Shown here: piece after piece, positions 23,617 through 36,252 of the stretch
Layout: the number at the start of each line of letters is the position of its first letter
Position numbering within the stretch: position 1 is the first letter of the stretch
Assembly: GCA_030142905.1 (NCBI GenBank)
Contig: JASJOG010000504.1
Location: 1-64,000 of the forward strand
Length of the DNA: 64,000 bases
DNA from: Heliopora coerulea
Lineage: Eukaryota; Cnidaria; Anthozoa; Scleralcyonacea; Helioporidae
Reading direction: 5' to 3'
Notes under the pieces: generated by a model
Database searches by the model: none
Told to the model about the DNA's origin: nothing
The model's input: the letters and a program-made list of their open reading frames with translations, nothing else
Program-made: the position numbers and the translations under genes

Positions 23617-25245
23617 TAATGCCCAGTATGTATGCTGATGCCACGCAAATCGGTGCAACAGCAGGAACTGAATTGGAACTTGAGTATATGCTTAATCGGG
23701 ATATTAAGAATATGGGGTAATGACTCCGAGCTAATAAGCTCTCAGTCAATGCTATTACAACCGAATTTATTACAGTGGCCTTTAAACATAGAAGTAAAAC
23801 ATTTAATACATTGTCCAGGGATAAAAGTGGATCAAAAAAAGATTGGACGATCTTCTAAAGTTAAACCATCTTGATTGTTAGTTGACGAAAAACTTGGTTG
23901 GGAAGATCATTTAAATGATATAATTATTCCAAAGATGCTGAATGACCTGCATGTACTACGTGAATTGCGACCAATATTAGACATATCAAACATTACCCAA
24001 ATATATGATGCCATGGTACAGCCACATTTTGACTACCGTAACAGGTGGTGACTAAAAAAGTAGACAAATGCGATAAACTTGGGACAAAGTAATAATGCAT
24101 ATGACAAAACTACAAACACTAGCAATGTTCAACACTTCATTTCAATTTTCCTAAACTTGATCTATAGTAGCAATCTGGGTGATGTATCAGCTGCTTTCCT
24201 CGTCTTAGTCTTAACTGACGACATCATGTTCCGGACAACATTCCAATCAAGTTTGCGGAGACATTTCTTTATACGCAATTTCAGCTATGCTCTGTTTTGG
24301 CTTTCCAGTCACCATCATACACTCTTGACTTTAAAATTCCCCATAAATTTTCATTTGGACGAAGTTGTGGCACATTTGGAGGATTGTCACCTTTTGCAAC
24401 AAAACGAATATTTTTCTCATTAAAAAGAGCGATTGTGTTCTTGGCATAATGTGAAGAGGCAAGATCCGGCCAAAAAACATAGTTGTTATCTGCATGATGC
24501 TGTTGCAAGAATGGCATTAAACGGGGAAAAATTCACTCCTGCCAATAAACATTTCTGTTGATGTTGCCCCTGCTTGGAACAAAGAATGGATCACTGTATC
24601 CCTCTTCACTGATTGCCAACCACACGAGAAGTTTTGGCTGAAACGTTTTCTTGTCTTAATATCTGATACTTGGAGGAGGTTTCTCTTTATTTTGCGAATA
24701 GAATCTGTCATTGCCGGGCACGTGACAGTGGTCAAATGTAAAATATGCCTCGTCATCCATGACAACTTTGACACTTGACCAAGGCCTCAGCACAGTTCTT
24801 ATCAATTTTCTGCGGCACTTTTTCTGCGTCAATTCTTTCTCCTCAGAACATTCTGGTGGTTTTTCTCTGTTGTAATTTTTGCATCCTTCTAATTCTTAAC
24901 TGCTAATTTTCCATATAAGGTGGCATCTACTGAAGTTTTATCATCATTTGGTTGGAGTAACCTTGAGACAAAACAAAAGCGTCAAAATGTATACTGATGT
25001 ACAAAATAATGAATGGTTTAGCTCCAAACTATCTAAGGCAACTATTTTTCACGGTGCGTGAAACACACTCCTAGAATTTACACCATTCAGACTCAAATGT
25101 TAAAATTCCTCAGCCTTTATCGGAATACGGAAAGCGTAGCTTCCGCTATGGTGGTGCCCTCTGGTGGAACCGTTTGCCATCAGAGATCAGACATGTAAAT
25201 AGCACAATAGTTTTTAAGAATTTTGCAAATAGTTATAGATTTTAT
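23617..25245 (+). pseudogene. CR1/L2-like RT relic split by a DNA transposon
   Basis: The left part (23628-24053) reads YADATQIGATAG (YADD degraded to YADA), then RANKLSVNA, LLVDEKLGWEDHL, and VQPHFDYR. The right part (25019-25245) resumes further along the same protein: NGLAPNYLRQLFFTVRE, then ALWWNRLPSEIRH and a stop. About 80 residues are missing between them. The gap is filled by the minus-strand Tc1/mariner relic, so insertion with deletion is the simplest reading. Confidence 0.7.
24045..25000 (-). pseudogene. Tc1/mariner-like transposase relic, DD37E type
   Basis: A cut-and-paste DNA transposase, broken. On the minus strand: VVMDDEAYFTFDHCHVPGND, then QPKLLVWLAISEEGYSDPFF in a shifted frame, then HHADNNYVFWPDLASSHYAK and VPQLRPNENLWGILKSRVYD. 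The last catalytic Asp (PDLAS) and the Glu (NENLWG) are 37 residues apart. The helix-turn-helix part is not recognisable. Near 24045 the sequence CAGGTGGTGACTAAAAAAGT resembles the terminal repeat of the element at 63826, so it probably marks one end. Confidence 0.75.
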
Positions 25246-25337
25246 TAGATTTTTTCTTGTAAATACATCCTACAACGGTTTTTGTGAAAAGCGGCTTGTA
25301 ACTGATGAAACTACCGTAGATAAATATAGTTGTGTCT

Positions 25338-25346
25338 GTCTATCTT

Positions 25347-25401
<55 letters not shown>

Positions 25402-25463
25402 GTCTGTCTGTCTATCTATCTATCTATATGTGTATATGCTCATGTATATATGCATATATACAG

Positions 25464-25497
<34 letters not shown>

Positions 25498-25500
25498 CAG
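25338..25500. repeat. Microsatellites (TCTA)n and (TA)n
   Basis: TCTA/TCTG units run from about 25338 to 25431, followed by TATG-like units and about 35 bp of TA. The tract begins shortly after the end of the RT relic, so it may be an expanded retroelement tail, as at 30268 and 63690. Confidence 0.9.
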
Positions 25501-25660
25501 CAATGATGAGTACCACGAAGGTTACAGCGTTGATATGAAAATATAGAGCGCTCAATACCGTTGCTGGTAGAGCGAATAAATAAATACGAAAGACAAAAAT
25601 TTTGCTGTCACTACTCTGAGTTTCACGCGCTCAGGCGATCATCAGGCAACTCATATATAT
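25498..25660 (-). ncRNA. Hammerhead-like motif of Penelope type
   Basis: On the minus strand (25650 to 25607): helix I GTTGC / GTGAC (five pairs, two wobble), CTGATGA, stem II CGC / GCG next to a U-U mismatch, GAAA, and stem III ACT-CAG-AGT, giving GTA as the predicted cleavage triplet. Every part of a type I hammerhead is present, but the first stem II pair is not G-C, so activity is doubtful. A weaker related stretch on the plus strand (25498-25530) faces it. Confidence 0.5.
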
Positions 25661-26620
25661 GCATATGTATATATGCATATTTATTTGTAGTAGGTAAGGT
25701 AAAGGTAAGGTAAGGCTTCATTGATATAAAAACACATCACAGCTAACAAAGAAACTGAATTGCGTGCAATTTACATATTAAGAATTAAAATAAATGAAGT
25801 GATTAAAATCTTACATATATTACATTAGGCAATAGTAAATATAGAGTTTGATTATGACTATTAAAACTAATAAAAGTTCGTAAAAATCTATCTGTCCTTA
25901 CTTTTGTGCGTTTGACAAGACACGTTTTCCTCAGATCATAGATAGGAAGACAAGGCTCAGGCAACAGGGGCGAGAGTTTATGGTTTGGATCACTCCTTAT
26001 TTGGTCAATCAATTTTGCACATGCATTTTTGCCGCGTACACTATGTATACATATGTATGTGTACATATGCGAATGTATATATGTATATGTATGTATGTCC
26101 ATGTATATATGTACATGTATACATGTACATGTATATATACCTAACAAGATAAGACTTTTGAAAACCTTATAAAACTTAATTTCAACGTTTCGGGGCGCTG
26201 CCCCTTTGTCAAGAATAAGAAGTACAAGATAGAAGATGCTCCTTATATACAAAATATTACTTAATAATTAAAAAAAATATCCGTTAAAAATATCTGTTAA
26301 AAAATACAATACTTAAAAGAAGTCCCTTTATATGTATATGTGTACAGTATATGTATATATATATGTATACGTATATATGTATATGTATATAGGTATAAAT
26401 ATATATATATTTATATATGTATATGTGTATATATGTACACTGTATGTATAGGTATAAATGTGTATATGTATATATGCATAAACGTATATGTATATATGTA
26501 TATTTATATATGTATATTTATATATGTATATGTATAGGTGTATGCGTACTAGACCAGGCTGAGAGCGAGGTGGGACAACCCAACGGGGGACTTCGTGTAC
26601 TTATAATTTTCTGGTGCAGA
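25661..26620. repeat. TATG-rich spacer with an inverted fragment of repeat R
   Basis: Short tandem TATG/TATA tracts at about 26036-26140 and 26331-26545. Between them, 26165-26200 holds another hammerhead-like motif on the minus strand (GGGGC / GCCCC stem then GAAACG; the CTGATGA part reads TTGACAA). At 26541-26625 the minus strand matches the end of repeat R, the only inverted copy in the window. No gene. Confidence 0.6.
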
Positions 26621-27687
26621 ACTTGATGGTGATTTAGAACATTTTTTGAAAACTAGTGTCACCCGTTGCAAACGAACGTCATGGGTGTGGTTCAGGTGGG
26701 AGCCAAAAGTTGTTTCTTGTCACCAAAGTGTAATTATGCAATTTTATAGATGCATGCAACTAGTCCAAATGTAAAGTTGTCTTGGTTTTAACTAAAAGTT
26801 CTTATTTCACATGACAGTAACAAGCCATTAGACATTTATAATACTCCAATGAAGAAAGACGGAGGTCATATGGGCTTGACGGGGGTCAAAGATGATTCCT
26901 TTTTGCCCAAATCTGACACTTCTTACTAAGTCCGACCGTTTCAAAAATTCGTGATCATTTATCTTTCTTATATATGTTTTTGCGTAAAAGTAAATTTTCA
27001 GAAGATGCCTAAGTTTCACAATCTAAAATTTGAGAACTACTCACCGAAACAGTATTAGCTATCTATTCTTTATTTGAAAGACCCTTATGTAATAACCTTT
27101 ACATTTGGGAGTAAAATTATAGCACCCAAAAGCATTCATTTTACTTGAAAACAACGTGAATCATGAACGAAGATAAAAATATAATTAAATCCTTTATTTG
27201 CTCCATCATCATTAATGTCATAATCGAGGTACCGACACTCATTTTCTCTGTCGTCACCTATTTTCATCATTGCTATTTACTCCTTCCCGGTGGGAGCTCA
27301 CCCTGTCACCAGTAAAATCATACTAAAATCATGTACTGCCGAGCAAGAATTAATAAGGTTTTCACTGACACTGGCTAGGAATGCTTTATCCATGCATCCA
27401 TATTATTTCTCCTTCTTGTGACCAACAACTTGCAGATACATTGTTGAAGTGAATGTTGAAGGCTCGACTTCAACACTCCAACAATGTAGTTGCATGCATG
27501 TCTCCTCAACTCAAATGTGTCACGATAGGGTGACAGGAATGACAAATCCTGGACTTTCCCTTTCTTTTGATGTTTTTGAATACCTTATAGTGCCGCTTGT
27601 TCAGATCTTTTTAACCTTTCCAAAAAATGCCACAAAAATACTCCTCAAGAACGTACATTAGTTTAGCATCGATTCTATATTGCTTCC

Positions 27688-27873
27688 TTAAGAGCTGTTT
27701 ATAGGGGCGATTTTTCTTGCGATTTTTCTCGTCCTGAAGCATACGACTCACCAAGGTATTGTACAGTACAGCTTTGCACAAACGATCCATATCTCAGTCC
27801 ACTCGAACGCATGTGTCAGGAGGCTAAAATTGGCAGCAAAAATCGCCTGTGCATGTAAACAGCCCTTTGGTCT
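27688..27873. mobile_element. MITE, copy 2
   Basis: Paired copy of 10220-10402. Ends: AAGAGCTGTTTATAGGGGCG at the left and, on the other strand, AAGGGCTGTTTACATGCACA at the right. The internal part reads by chance as protein in one frame (CLHAQAIFAANFSLLTHAF), which I do not take as a gene. Confidence 0.55.
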
Positions 27874-28310
27874 GACAAACATATCAGCAAACTTACTGCT
27901 TTCTTCAATTATTTTCATGCACATGTGCTTTGCCTTAAGGAATATTGCCAACACAAAGTCATTTCCCGTAGGTGCATGAGAATCGCGCATGCATTGTAGT
28001 GAAATGATCTGGTATATCAACTAAACTTAATTTCAAGATTTTCCTTGATTTTTCTATCCACTAATCCAGGTATATTCAGTAAGCTTTCATGAGGGACACT
28101 GCGATAAACAAAAAGTCGATGCCCGCATCACCTACAGTAGAATGGAATGCACGCTTAGCATGCAGCACAATATTAGTGTCCGCCCCTTTTTGATCGCTAA
28201 CTAGTTCTTCCATAACATCCGCAGAATTTACTGTGATACGAGGACAAAGGATATCTGTTAAATACATCCTTTAATTGCACCTTAATTTTCGTAGAAGAGA
28301 TTGCCGTTTT
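27874..28310 (-). pseudogene. Nuclease-like ORF relic, unit 3 copy
   Basis: Paired copy of 10403-10860. The minus strand gives VMEELVSDQKGADTNIVLHA, KRAFHSTVGDAGIDFLFIAV and TGNDFVLAIFLKAKHMCMKI. ADTK has become ADTN. The stretch holding ELVLIQSP in unit 2 is deleted here, so unit 2 retains the more complete version. Confidence 0.4.
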
Positions 28311-28729
28311 TTTTCAACAATTCGTATTTGATAATTTCAATAAAGTTAGTTTGATTCTCACCATTTTTATTCTCATCATCGGTTTTCTTCACTTGCAAGG
28401 TTCCAGTTGCTATATCTGATTCTACCGGTATTCCAGAATTGAGATTTATATAAACAGTCTTTGTCTATAACGAAAATTCTTTCCTGCAACTCAGCCTCTT
28501 TAAATTTCACAAACTCATGCAGTATCTCCTTTGTAGTCTAAATTTCAACCGCTGACGAATTGGTGTGTATTTAATAAGCTCACAAGAGTAATCAATGTTG
28601 AAGAAAATTTTCTAATCTTCAATTTTGTTCCCAAAGGTCTATTTTTCTTGTTGTCAGGGGGATGCAACTATCACTAGGCAACCATCTGTCAACTGTCCAC
28701 TATCATCAATGAGCTTTTTTTATCCTCAA

Positions 28730-29360
28730 GACAAAGACGAAGTCCTCTCTTCATCTGATTCTGTACATATTTTAGATGTTTTGTAACCGTGTGCGAAGTT
28801 TTGCTTGACCTCATATTCACCACGTGAAATGCAGACAGAACAGATTTGACACTCAGAAAAATATTATAAGGCCGATGCTGTTTTATTGGCTTTCTTGTTA
28901 CCCTCAAATTACCATGAAATTTTTTTCTGATGTGTGAAACAATCAACCATTTTCCTTAATTCATACAAACACATGAAGGTAAAATTACTGTTCCCATCAG
29001 GTCTGCTCATATTTAACCTCTGTTAGAAAAGTTAAGTAAGATGCCATCCTCATTTGTGTTTACTAACGCGCTAATAAAGATCGGATTGCTTGTTCTTTTG
29101 ATCTGAAATAACACTTGTAACCATGGCTAAGATTAAATTTTGCGCAAATTATATCCATTTGGAAGCTCATACGAGTTAAGGTAAATGACAAGAATTGAGA
29201 TTTTGACTCCCCGTTCAAACCAAACCCATAACTTGTTTTTTGCAACTGGTGACGCCCATTTGCCAAAGATTTTCTGATTCAGATTCGAAATCTGCACCAG
29301 AAAAACGTAAGGACATGAAGTCCCTCGTTGGGTTGCTCTTCCCTCACGCTAAACCTGATC
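28730..29360 (+). repeat. Dispersed repeat R, copy in unit 3
   Basis: Same block as 11270-11900, ending CACCAGAAAAACGTAAGGAC ... AAACCTGATCTATACG and running into TATGTG repeats. More similar to the 62.3 kb copy than to unit 2. Confidence 0.6.
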
Positions 29361-29408
29361 TATACGTATGTGTATGTGAATGTGTATGCATATGTATATG
29401 TATATATA

Positions 29409-30290
29409 AAACCAATGCTGAGTAAAGTCTCGAAAACCAATGCTGAGTAAAGTCTCTGATTATCAACCAAAAATTACAATTCAAAGCAAACCAATTAAGC
29501 AAGTCTTTGAAAGCAACACTCTGGGCGTAATTGTCGGTCAACATTTGTCTTGGAAAATCAATACTGCCAATATATATGTAAGAAAATTACGTCTGGAATA
29601 TGTGCTCTAAGACGATTGATAGAATTTTTTGACCAAGATACACTTCTATCAGTATACAATTCTATAGTTCAATCCTACTTCAATTACTGTTGCGATGTTT
29701 GGAATGTATTTGGTGAAACTCAATCCAAACGCTTGCAAAACTTCACAGCAGAGCTGCCCACATTATAGCAAATATGCGTAATGACGTAGATCAACAAAGT
29801 GCGTTGACTGCATTAGGATGGGAACCAGTTAATGCTCAAAGAACAAAAGCTAAAGCTAAACTAATGTCTAAAATTTTAAACAACATGAGGCCGAAGTGTC
29901 TCGATAATCTCTTTACTTACAAAAATCAATTGTCGAATTACAATCTCCGTGACAGATCCACTACAGTTTGTTCGCCACAATCACGCACAAATAATATGAA
30001 AAAGAGTTTTATGTTTGACTGGGCCTCCGTATGGAACTCCCTACCAGCAAACATAAGGGAGAGTAAATCGCTTTCATGTTTTAAACGAAAAATTGCAACT
30101 CATGTTTTCCGTTACTAAGATTCATACATGTAAATAATAGAAGTATCTATTCTACTTAACTCTTAATTTGTATTAGTCTCAATAATTTTGTTTATGTCGA
30201 TATACACTCCTTTCGTGGAAAACAGCTTTTGCTGACGTTGCAAGCGGGTTCAAATATATCTATCTCTCTATCTATCTATATGTATTTGCA
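29409..30290 (+). mobile_element. 5'-truncated CR1/L2-like retroelement, 3' end intact
   Basis: Codes the C-terminal end of an RT: TLGVIVGQHLSWKIN, QSYFNYCCDVWNVFG, then (after a frame break near 29770) LGWEPVNAQRTKAK, NMRPKCLDNLFTYKNQLSNY and FDWASVWNSLPANIRESKSL up to a stop at 30118. A 3' untranslated part of about 150 bp follows and ends in TCTA units. It sits inside the TATG/hexamer tract of repeat R and is absent at that place in unit 2. A sister copy with the same 3' end is at 62985-63690. Confidence 0.85.
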
Positions 30291-30770
30291 TATGTATATG
30301 TTTACGTATATGTACACGTATACATATACGTATATGTATATGTATAGGTACAGGTACAGGTACAGGTACAGGTATAGGCATAGCTATGGCTATAGCTATA
30401 GGTATAAGTATATGTAAAATCACCAAAAGCCCGCTAGACGTAAAGTTCAGAATCAAATATAAATTCATAACAACTTTATTAAGATGAAAGCATACATTTC
30501 GGGGACTAGCCCCTTCGTCAGTAACTGACGAGGGGGGTGGTCTCCGTAACGTAAGTTATCATTTTAATAAAGTTCGTTTTGAAGATATATATCTATGTGT
30601 ATGAGTATGTGTATGTGTATATGTATGTGTATGTGTATGTGTATATGTATGTGTATGTGTATGTGTATATGTATGTGTATGTGTATATGTATGTGTGTGT
30701 ATGGGTATGTATACCTATATGAACATGTATGGAAATGCAAATGTATATGTATATAATCGAAAAATAGGTT
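30241..30770. repeat. TCTA, TATG and GGTACA tracts with an inverted hammerhead-like pair
   Basis: TCTA tail units (30258-30290), TATG units, then GGTACA/GGTATA units to 30420. At 30488-30550 two hammerhead-like cores face each other: the minus strand has CTGACGA, GGGG / CCCC, GAAATG; the plus strand has CTGACGA, GGGGG.., GTAACG. A TGTATG/TATGTG tract fills 30590-30720. No gene; the long His-Ile frame on the minus strand is a repeat artefact. Confidence 0.7.
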
Positions 30771-30779
30771 TGCTGGTAC

Positions 30780-32537
30780 AGTTGTAGATAAAATGTTGTT
30801 AGGTGCTGGTAAAATTACACATGCAGGTACCGTCATAGTACCATAGCGGGTAAGGGTAGAAGTCCAAGTGAACAAAAAGTGCTTTGGCAGGTGCAACTTA
30901 AGTTTGAAATGTACTGCCTAGATAGATAAAACAAGGTTCTGGCATAGGTAACGGGCACCTTCAGGTGCGGGTTGGTGTACGCTTGGTTCATGTATTAGGT
31001 ACAGGTATGGTACAAATACTGGACAGGTATTGGTACAGATACAGTTACAAGTTCAAGTACAAGTACAGGTTACATTTGACACAGCTTGACGAGCAAGTGC
31101 ATGTATAGGTGATTATAAGGGTCAGGTATTGATACAGGCAACAGTAAATGTACACAGAGATATAGGTAAATGTGATGGATATAGAGGTACAAGTATTGCA
31201 ACAGGGAGAGATGTGGTTTACAGTTACAAGTGTAACTACTGCCTTAGCAACAGGTTCTGTTACAGTTCCCGATACTACTAATAATTGAAATGAAGAAGTT
31301 GATAACCACCATAATTAAATATTTTAATCACAGTTTCTTATTAAGGGAGTGAGAAAAGTGAATTTTATTTAATACTAATACAACTGAAGTCAAATTAACT
31401 CTAACTCCCAAATACTTATCAGTAAATACTACGTACTAAAAGCACATACTAACTTCTAAATAACTCTTATTTAATTAAAACTGGTAGTTATTACAGACTT
31501 TAATTCTCTTTCATATAAACTGTGAAGCAGCAACTTACAGTTGATACGTTGTTTATGATATATATATTCTTCAAAGGCTTAAAATATATGCTTTTTTGCA
31601 TTTGAGGTAGTTCTTCATTTTCAACATAAATGAAAGAGAACAGTCCACTCAAGAATAAATTTTGTGCGATGCTTTGAATCACAGTTTCATCTCTCTAAAT
31701 TATAAAAAGGAAAAATAATACGTAATTTGTATTAAGCTCAGCAGATCAAAGACCAAAAATACGTGGAAGTAAATTCAAGTTAACTAGGATAAGAAAATAC
31801 AAAGTCAGTTCATTACATAATTGTATTTCCATAAAGTAAAGAGAGCATCGAGACAATAAATATATTGCAAGTTAACGTAAATATATAAAAATCGTAATGT
31901 TTGCTACCGTGTATGTTGATCTATGAAGAATCTACAGCAGATCATCACGAGAAAATTTCAAGAGTATCCAGTACTGTTGCATTTAAAGAAAAAAATGTAC
32001 TGGGTTTGCATCTTAGAGGCAATAAACTATTGCTGAAAAATTTTGTAATGAGCTTAAGTTTTTTTTGTTTTTTTTTTATTATTTCAGAGTAAACAAACAA
32101 TGAAATCTTACATTCCCAGCTCGACTATGAGCCCCTATCTTTGAGATAAAGTATCCTTCTTTATATGCAGGAGCATGGACTTTAATAAAGCAGTAGACAT
32201 GGAGGTTTATTTCATTTGTTGAAATCGATTGCAGTCGACGTGATCCATTTCAATTTACAAGTCAGTCACTCAAAACAAGTCTTGAGTAAAATTGCTTGAG
32301 TAATCAATAAAACAATAGTAATGGAAATTTTACTTCTTTTATTTCTTATTTTTAAACATGACAGCCTAAATTTTCGACTCATTAGAGTTTGAAAGAGTAA
32401 ACTGTTTAACTTAATAAAAGTAGTAAGATATAAAGATTTGGGTAAACATGATCTTCCTCCCAAAGGGCAAACTTAATTCAAAAATCTTCCACTGAATAAC
32501 TTATTTTAGATGTTAAATTAACAAAAATTAATTTTAC
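30780..32537. other. GGTACA-rich block and 3' side of array gene copy 3
   Basis: Close match to 12430-14132. No further exon is established. An intronic or downstream piece near 32230 (minus) reads MDHVDCNRFQQMK before a stop, as in unit 2. Confidence 0.35.
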
Positions 32538-33156
32538 CTTTGATTAACCTCTTTTTTGCGTTTATCAATCTTGAGCTAACATTCTTCAGGTGTCGATGGA
32601 CTTCATAAACAATACAAAGAAAACAAATTCTGATGATGTAAAACTCTTCATAGGACGTACAAGCAATGATCTTCAACGGAGTTACAAGCAAAATTTTGTA
32701 AGTAAAATTAATAACCAAACATCGAGCAGCAAGAAATACCTGTTTGGTTTTCTCAGATATGCACGCAGAATTCAGAATTTCAAACGGTAGAACAGTGTTT
32801 CAGTTTATCTTGGAGAGACAGCGTGACTTACCAACATCATGGCCAGTTCTCATCGCTCATACTAATTCACTTAATTCTTACCTAACAAGTGTAGAGGTTC
32901 CATTTTCTGATTCGATTAACTAGACAAAGTTAAAAAAAAGGTCATGTTTTACAAAATAGAACAAACGAGCTTCTGGACAGAACCCATATGTATACAATGC
33001 CGTTGGTTGAACGTTATACTGTACAGAATGTTTGTATTCCATACAATCGCATTGTATACTTACGGTTTCAATGATAAATTGCTCTGAAAGTAATTCTGAA
33101 ATTATTTCAATACAGAGAATAGCGAAGTCTAATTCAAGAGAATGTTCGAACTCCAT
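32538..33156 (-). CDS. Array gene, copy 3: three short coding exons
   Basis: Unknown product, closest to copy 2. Exon 1 is 33064-33156 (31 codons, MEFE... to EQFIIET, donor GTAAGTAT). The intron is 144 bp. Exon 2 is 32882-32919 (38 nt, LIESENGTSTLV, acceptor CTAG, donor GTAAGA). Exon 3 is 32538-32575 (38 nt, acceptor GCTAG-type on the minus strand, donor GTAAAA), giving SSRLINAKKRLIK. All three exons are open and keep length and phase relative to copy 2, while the introns have drifted. The upstream GTATGTTTT donor-like site is at 34009-34015. No stop or frameshift is seen in the exons I can identify, so this copy could still be expressed. Confidence 0.55.
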
Positions 33157-36100
33157 GATATTTCATCGAAGGGGTTTCCGATTTGTTGAAGACATTCATC
33201 AACTTGCAAGTTGCAAATCGAGAGAAATCAGGCTTGTCACGTCGACGTTGAGGACTTCGGCGAAACTTTAGGATACTCGGGATAGTTCAAGAACCCAAGA
33301 ATCCATAAGGATTCACAAGAATCTATTTTTCTCCAATTTGTACCTTACAGTTACTACGACAAACTTTGTAGTTCAAATGATTATTTCAGAATTCCGTGAA
33401 AATAAAATAAATCGATGTTAAATCATTTTAATGGCAGCGTGATGTCATATCCAAATCAAGAAGAAACATTGACCAATTTAAAACTCCGGTATTTTGTAGT
33501 TTCGATATCTAACGACGACATTACTTACAGATAATTATAAATATTTTTCCTGTTGCATACTGTTTATAGTTTGAGCAGAAGCTCTTGATTGTTTCTTCTT
33601 TCAGCTGGTTAATTTTGGAACAAAAGGGTGTCTGGTAGGAGGTTCACCTAATGCCTCGAGTCAACCACATCAGCAATGCAGGCCTGACATATTTCTTATC
33701 AATCGACGACAGATGATCTTGCTGCACTTTCATCCAAGCAATGTAAATAATTAATATATTCCCAAAAATTAAATTCAAAGAGTTTGTGCTCTCGTCTGCT
33801 TGTTGCTGTTACCTGTGCTAAATCATGTTGTTGGTACAGTTTACAATTCAACATTAGTACATAGTTCCAAAAGGAGTCAAATTTTCAGATATCTCCAATG
33901 CAAGTCCAGAAACTATTACTGACATAATCATGTTTGGTCCTTAACTCACGCTACCTTTTCAGTATAATTGTACTGATAATTTCTGGAATATCAAGCATAC
34001 CATGTACAAAACATACCTCTTTCAGTAATGGTTAAACCATCATCCACTCATCATGATATCATGTTTACGATTTCAACGGACGAGCATAGCAGATCTTCTC
34101 ACAAATCCTTTGGAAGAAAAGTGAGCCAAGTCAGTTTACAATTAAATTTACATAGATACTTTTAATGGACAACCATGCATGCTGTGAAAGGTCAGCTGGA
34201 TATTATAAAAGGTAGTTTATCATCAGTCTTCATCAAGGAGTTTCTCGAAAAACTTTTTTCAAAACCTGGTTGTATGGTTCCTAAGCTTCAACATCAGTCT
34301 TGGAATGGTCGATCACTTCTACCATGGTGGAAAAATGATTATTTCATTCTGTCGGTTATTTACGACATCTTTTTATTCAAGATATTTTGGAAAAGAATGT
34401 GAATTACTTTATATAAATTTGGTCGAGGGAATCAGTAAAGAACTTGTGCTGGTGACTGGGAGTCATATTCTAAGAAATATTCCAACAACAGCAAAAAAAA
34501 AATAACTGAGAAGAAGTGGAATATTAAAGTAAAAGAGTTTTTGTTGCACTGGAATGCTGCCAAATCACGAACAAATATTTTTAAAAGCTCATACTTTTTT
34601 TGTGATAATCTTATTAAAGATGAATTTCATACCTTTATCTCCCTATCTGATTTATTTGAAAAACTCCTCCAGAGCCACATTTTTGTACAGTCTTATAACC
34701 ACGAAGGCAAAGGGGTGTCATTTCACTATCTCTTGAAGTCTGCATCTGTGACTTGTGCGCTTGAATAGACCCAAGTTTGAAATTGTCCTTGAATATTTAC
34801 CTACAAATGCAATCAATCGAATTTTTTAAATTGAAATTAAATGCAATCACTATAACCTTGCAAAAGAAAGTCTTAAACGCCGAACTAAACATCATAGCTG
34901 AAGTACATCGGGATTACTTGGAAAATCTAATTATTGCTGACGTGTAGTTATACATATTGTATTTCTAGTAGTAAATGACTCTGGGTATCGCTTAAATATC
35001 CACCATCAGATACAATATAAGATTGCTAAAAGTAAACATGCGAACGCTCTTAATAACTAAAGTAGTTTTATTTATGCAGACATTAACCCCAAAAGTTATT
35101 AAATATGACACATGAAAGTTATTTATTTAAATGAACTGAATTCTTTGATTATTTTCAGATGAAGACAACCTGAACTCCGAGATATAATATAACTAAATAC
35201 TAAAATTTCTTTAGAAATCTTACCATTTATGTAAAATACACCAAATAGTTCTCATGACTTGGGTCATAAGACCGTGCATCATTTCTGAACACTAGAGCAG
35301 TTTACACTAGAGCAGTTCGCACACTAGAGTAGTTACACTAGAACACTAGAGCAGTTTACAGTAGCACAGATTCATCATCAATGATAAAAATTATGTATTC
35401 ATTTCAAAATGGAATTCCTAGTTAAGTTTAAACATTTAAAACACCAAGTTGTTGAAAAGTTTTAGATAGGTAAATGAATATTGAATAGCGGCTTAAAGAC
35501 TATTAAGGTCGAATAACGAGTAAGCTGCGTAATGAAAACATAATAAACAGCGCAGAAATCTTCGTTAAAACTGCAGTAATACATAGTGTTTTACCTTGAA
35601 AAAACCGAGCACATTTAAATTCAGTAGATTCATGGTCCGATATTCTTAAAAGAGTACCTGGCAAGACCCATATCAATATCTTCTTCTTCGCGGCGTTCAC
35701 ATACTTGCGTATTATGCCAACATGTTAGGGCAGGCAATAAAGCTGTCACGAAGATAAGTAATCAAATGATTAAAAGCAGGAGGACTTATTTCCGGGAAAG
35801 ACCGAGATTCTAAATGTCTTTAAATTTCGAATATCAACTTTCTGGGAGAAAAAATCCAAGACATATTTTCCGACCATTCTCTATCATACTTCGCTTTCCT
35901 TCTGGTTTTCCCGTCATGCTTCCAGCAAGTGGCTATATAACAAATAAATCCTTTGTTTATATCTTCTTTGTAATCACGATGACCTCCTGACCATTGTAGC
36001 TAAAACGGAATATTATATTTCATCATGGCTGCGTCACGAGATAAAAATGTTGATCAACGATCACTTATGTGACAAGGGATTTTAAACACCACTCGATAGG

Positions 36101-36168
36101 TCTAAACACCAACTCTCAGCTCACGGCAACGCATGGCTGTTCATCATTTCATAAGCGGTATTAAAGCT
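33157..36168. other. 5' flank of array gene copy 3
   Basis: Matches 14755-17660. No coding exon is supported. At 35290-35365 a short motif (ACACTAGAGCAGTT) is repeated four to five times with variation. Unit 2 has only one copy of the corresponding sequence, so this is a local tandem gain in unit 3. Confidence 0.45.
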
Positions 36169-36252
36169 AATCAATGATGGGTTTGTAGTAGCTTGGTAAT
36201 TATGTTCTTAATACGCACGCTCTCAAGCTGTTCTCTCAGAAAAACTTTCGGA

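Noticed and set aside
25223..25546. 107-codon plus-strand Ser-Ile-Tyr-Leu repeat frame
   Set aside because: Translation of TCTA and TA tracts.
26340..26626. Overlapping Tyr/Ile/Cys-rich plus-strand frames
   Set aside because: They lie in TATG/TATA microsatellite and end in an inverted fragment of repeat R.
30564..30896. 110-codon minus-strand His-Ile repeat frame
   Set aside because: Product of the TGTATG/TATGTG tract; no support as a gene.
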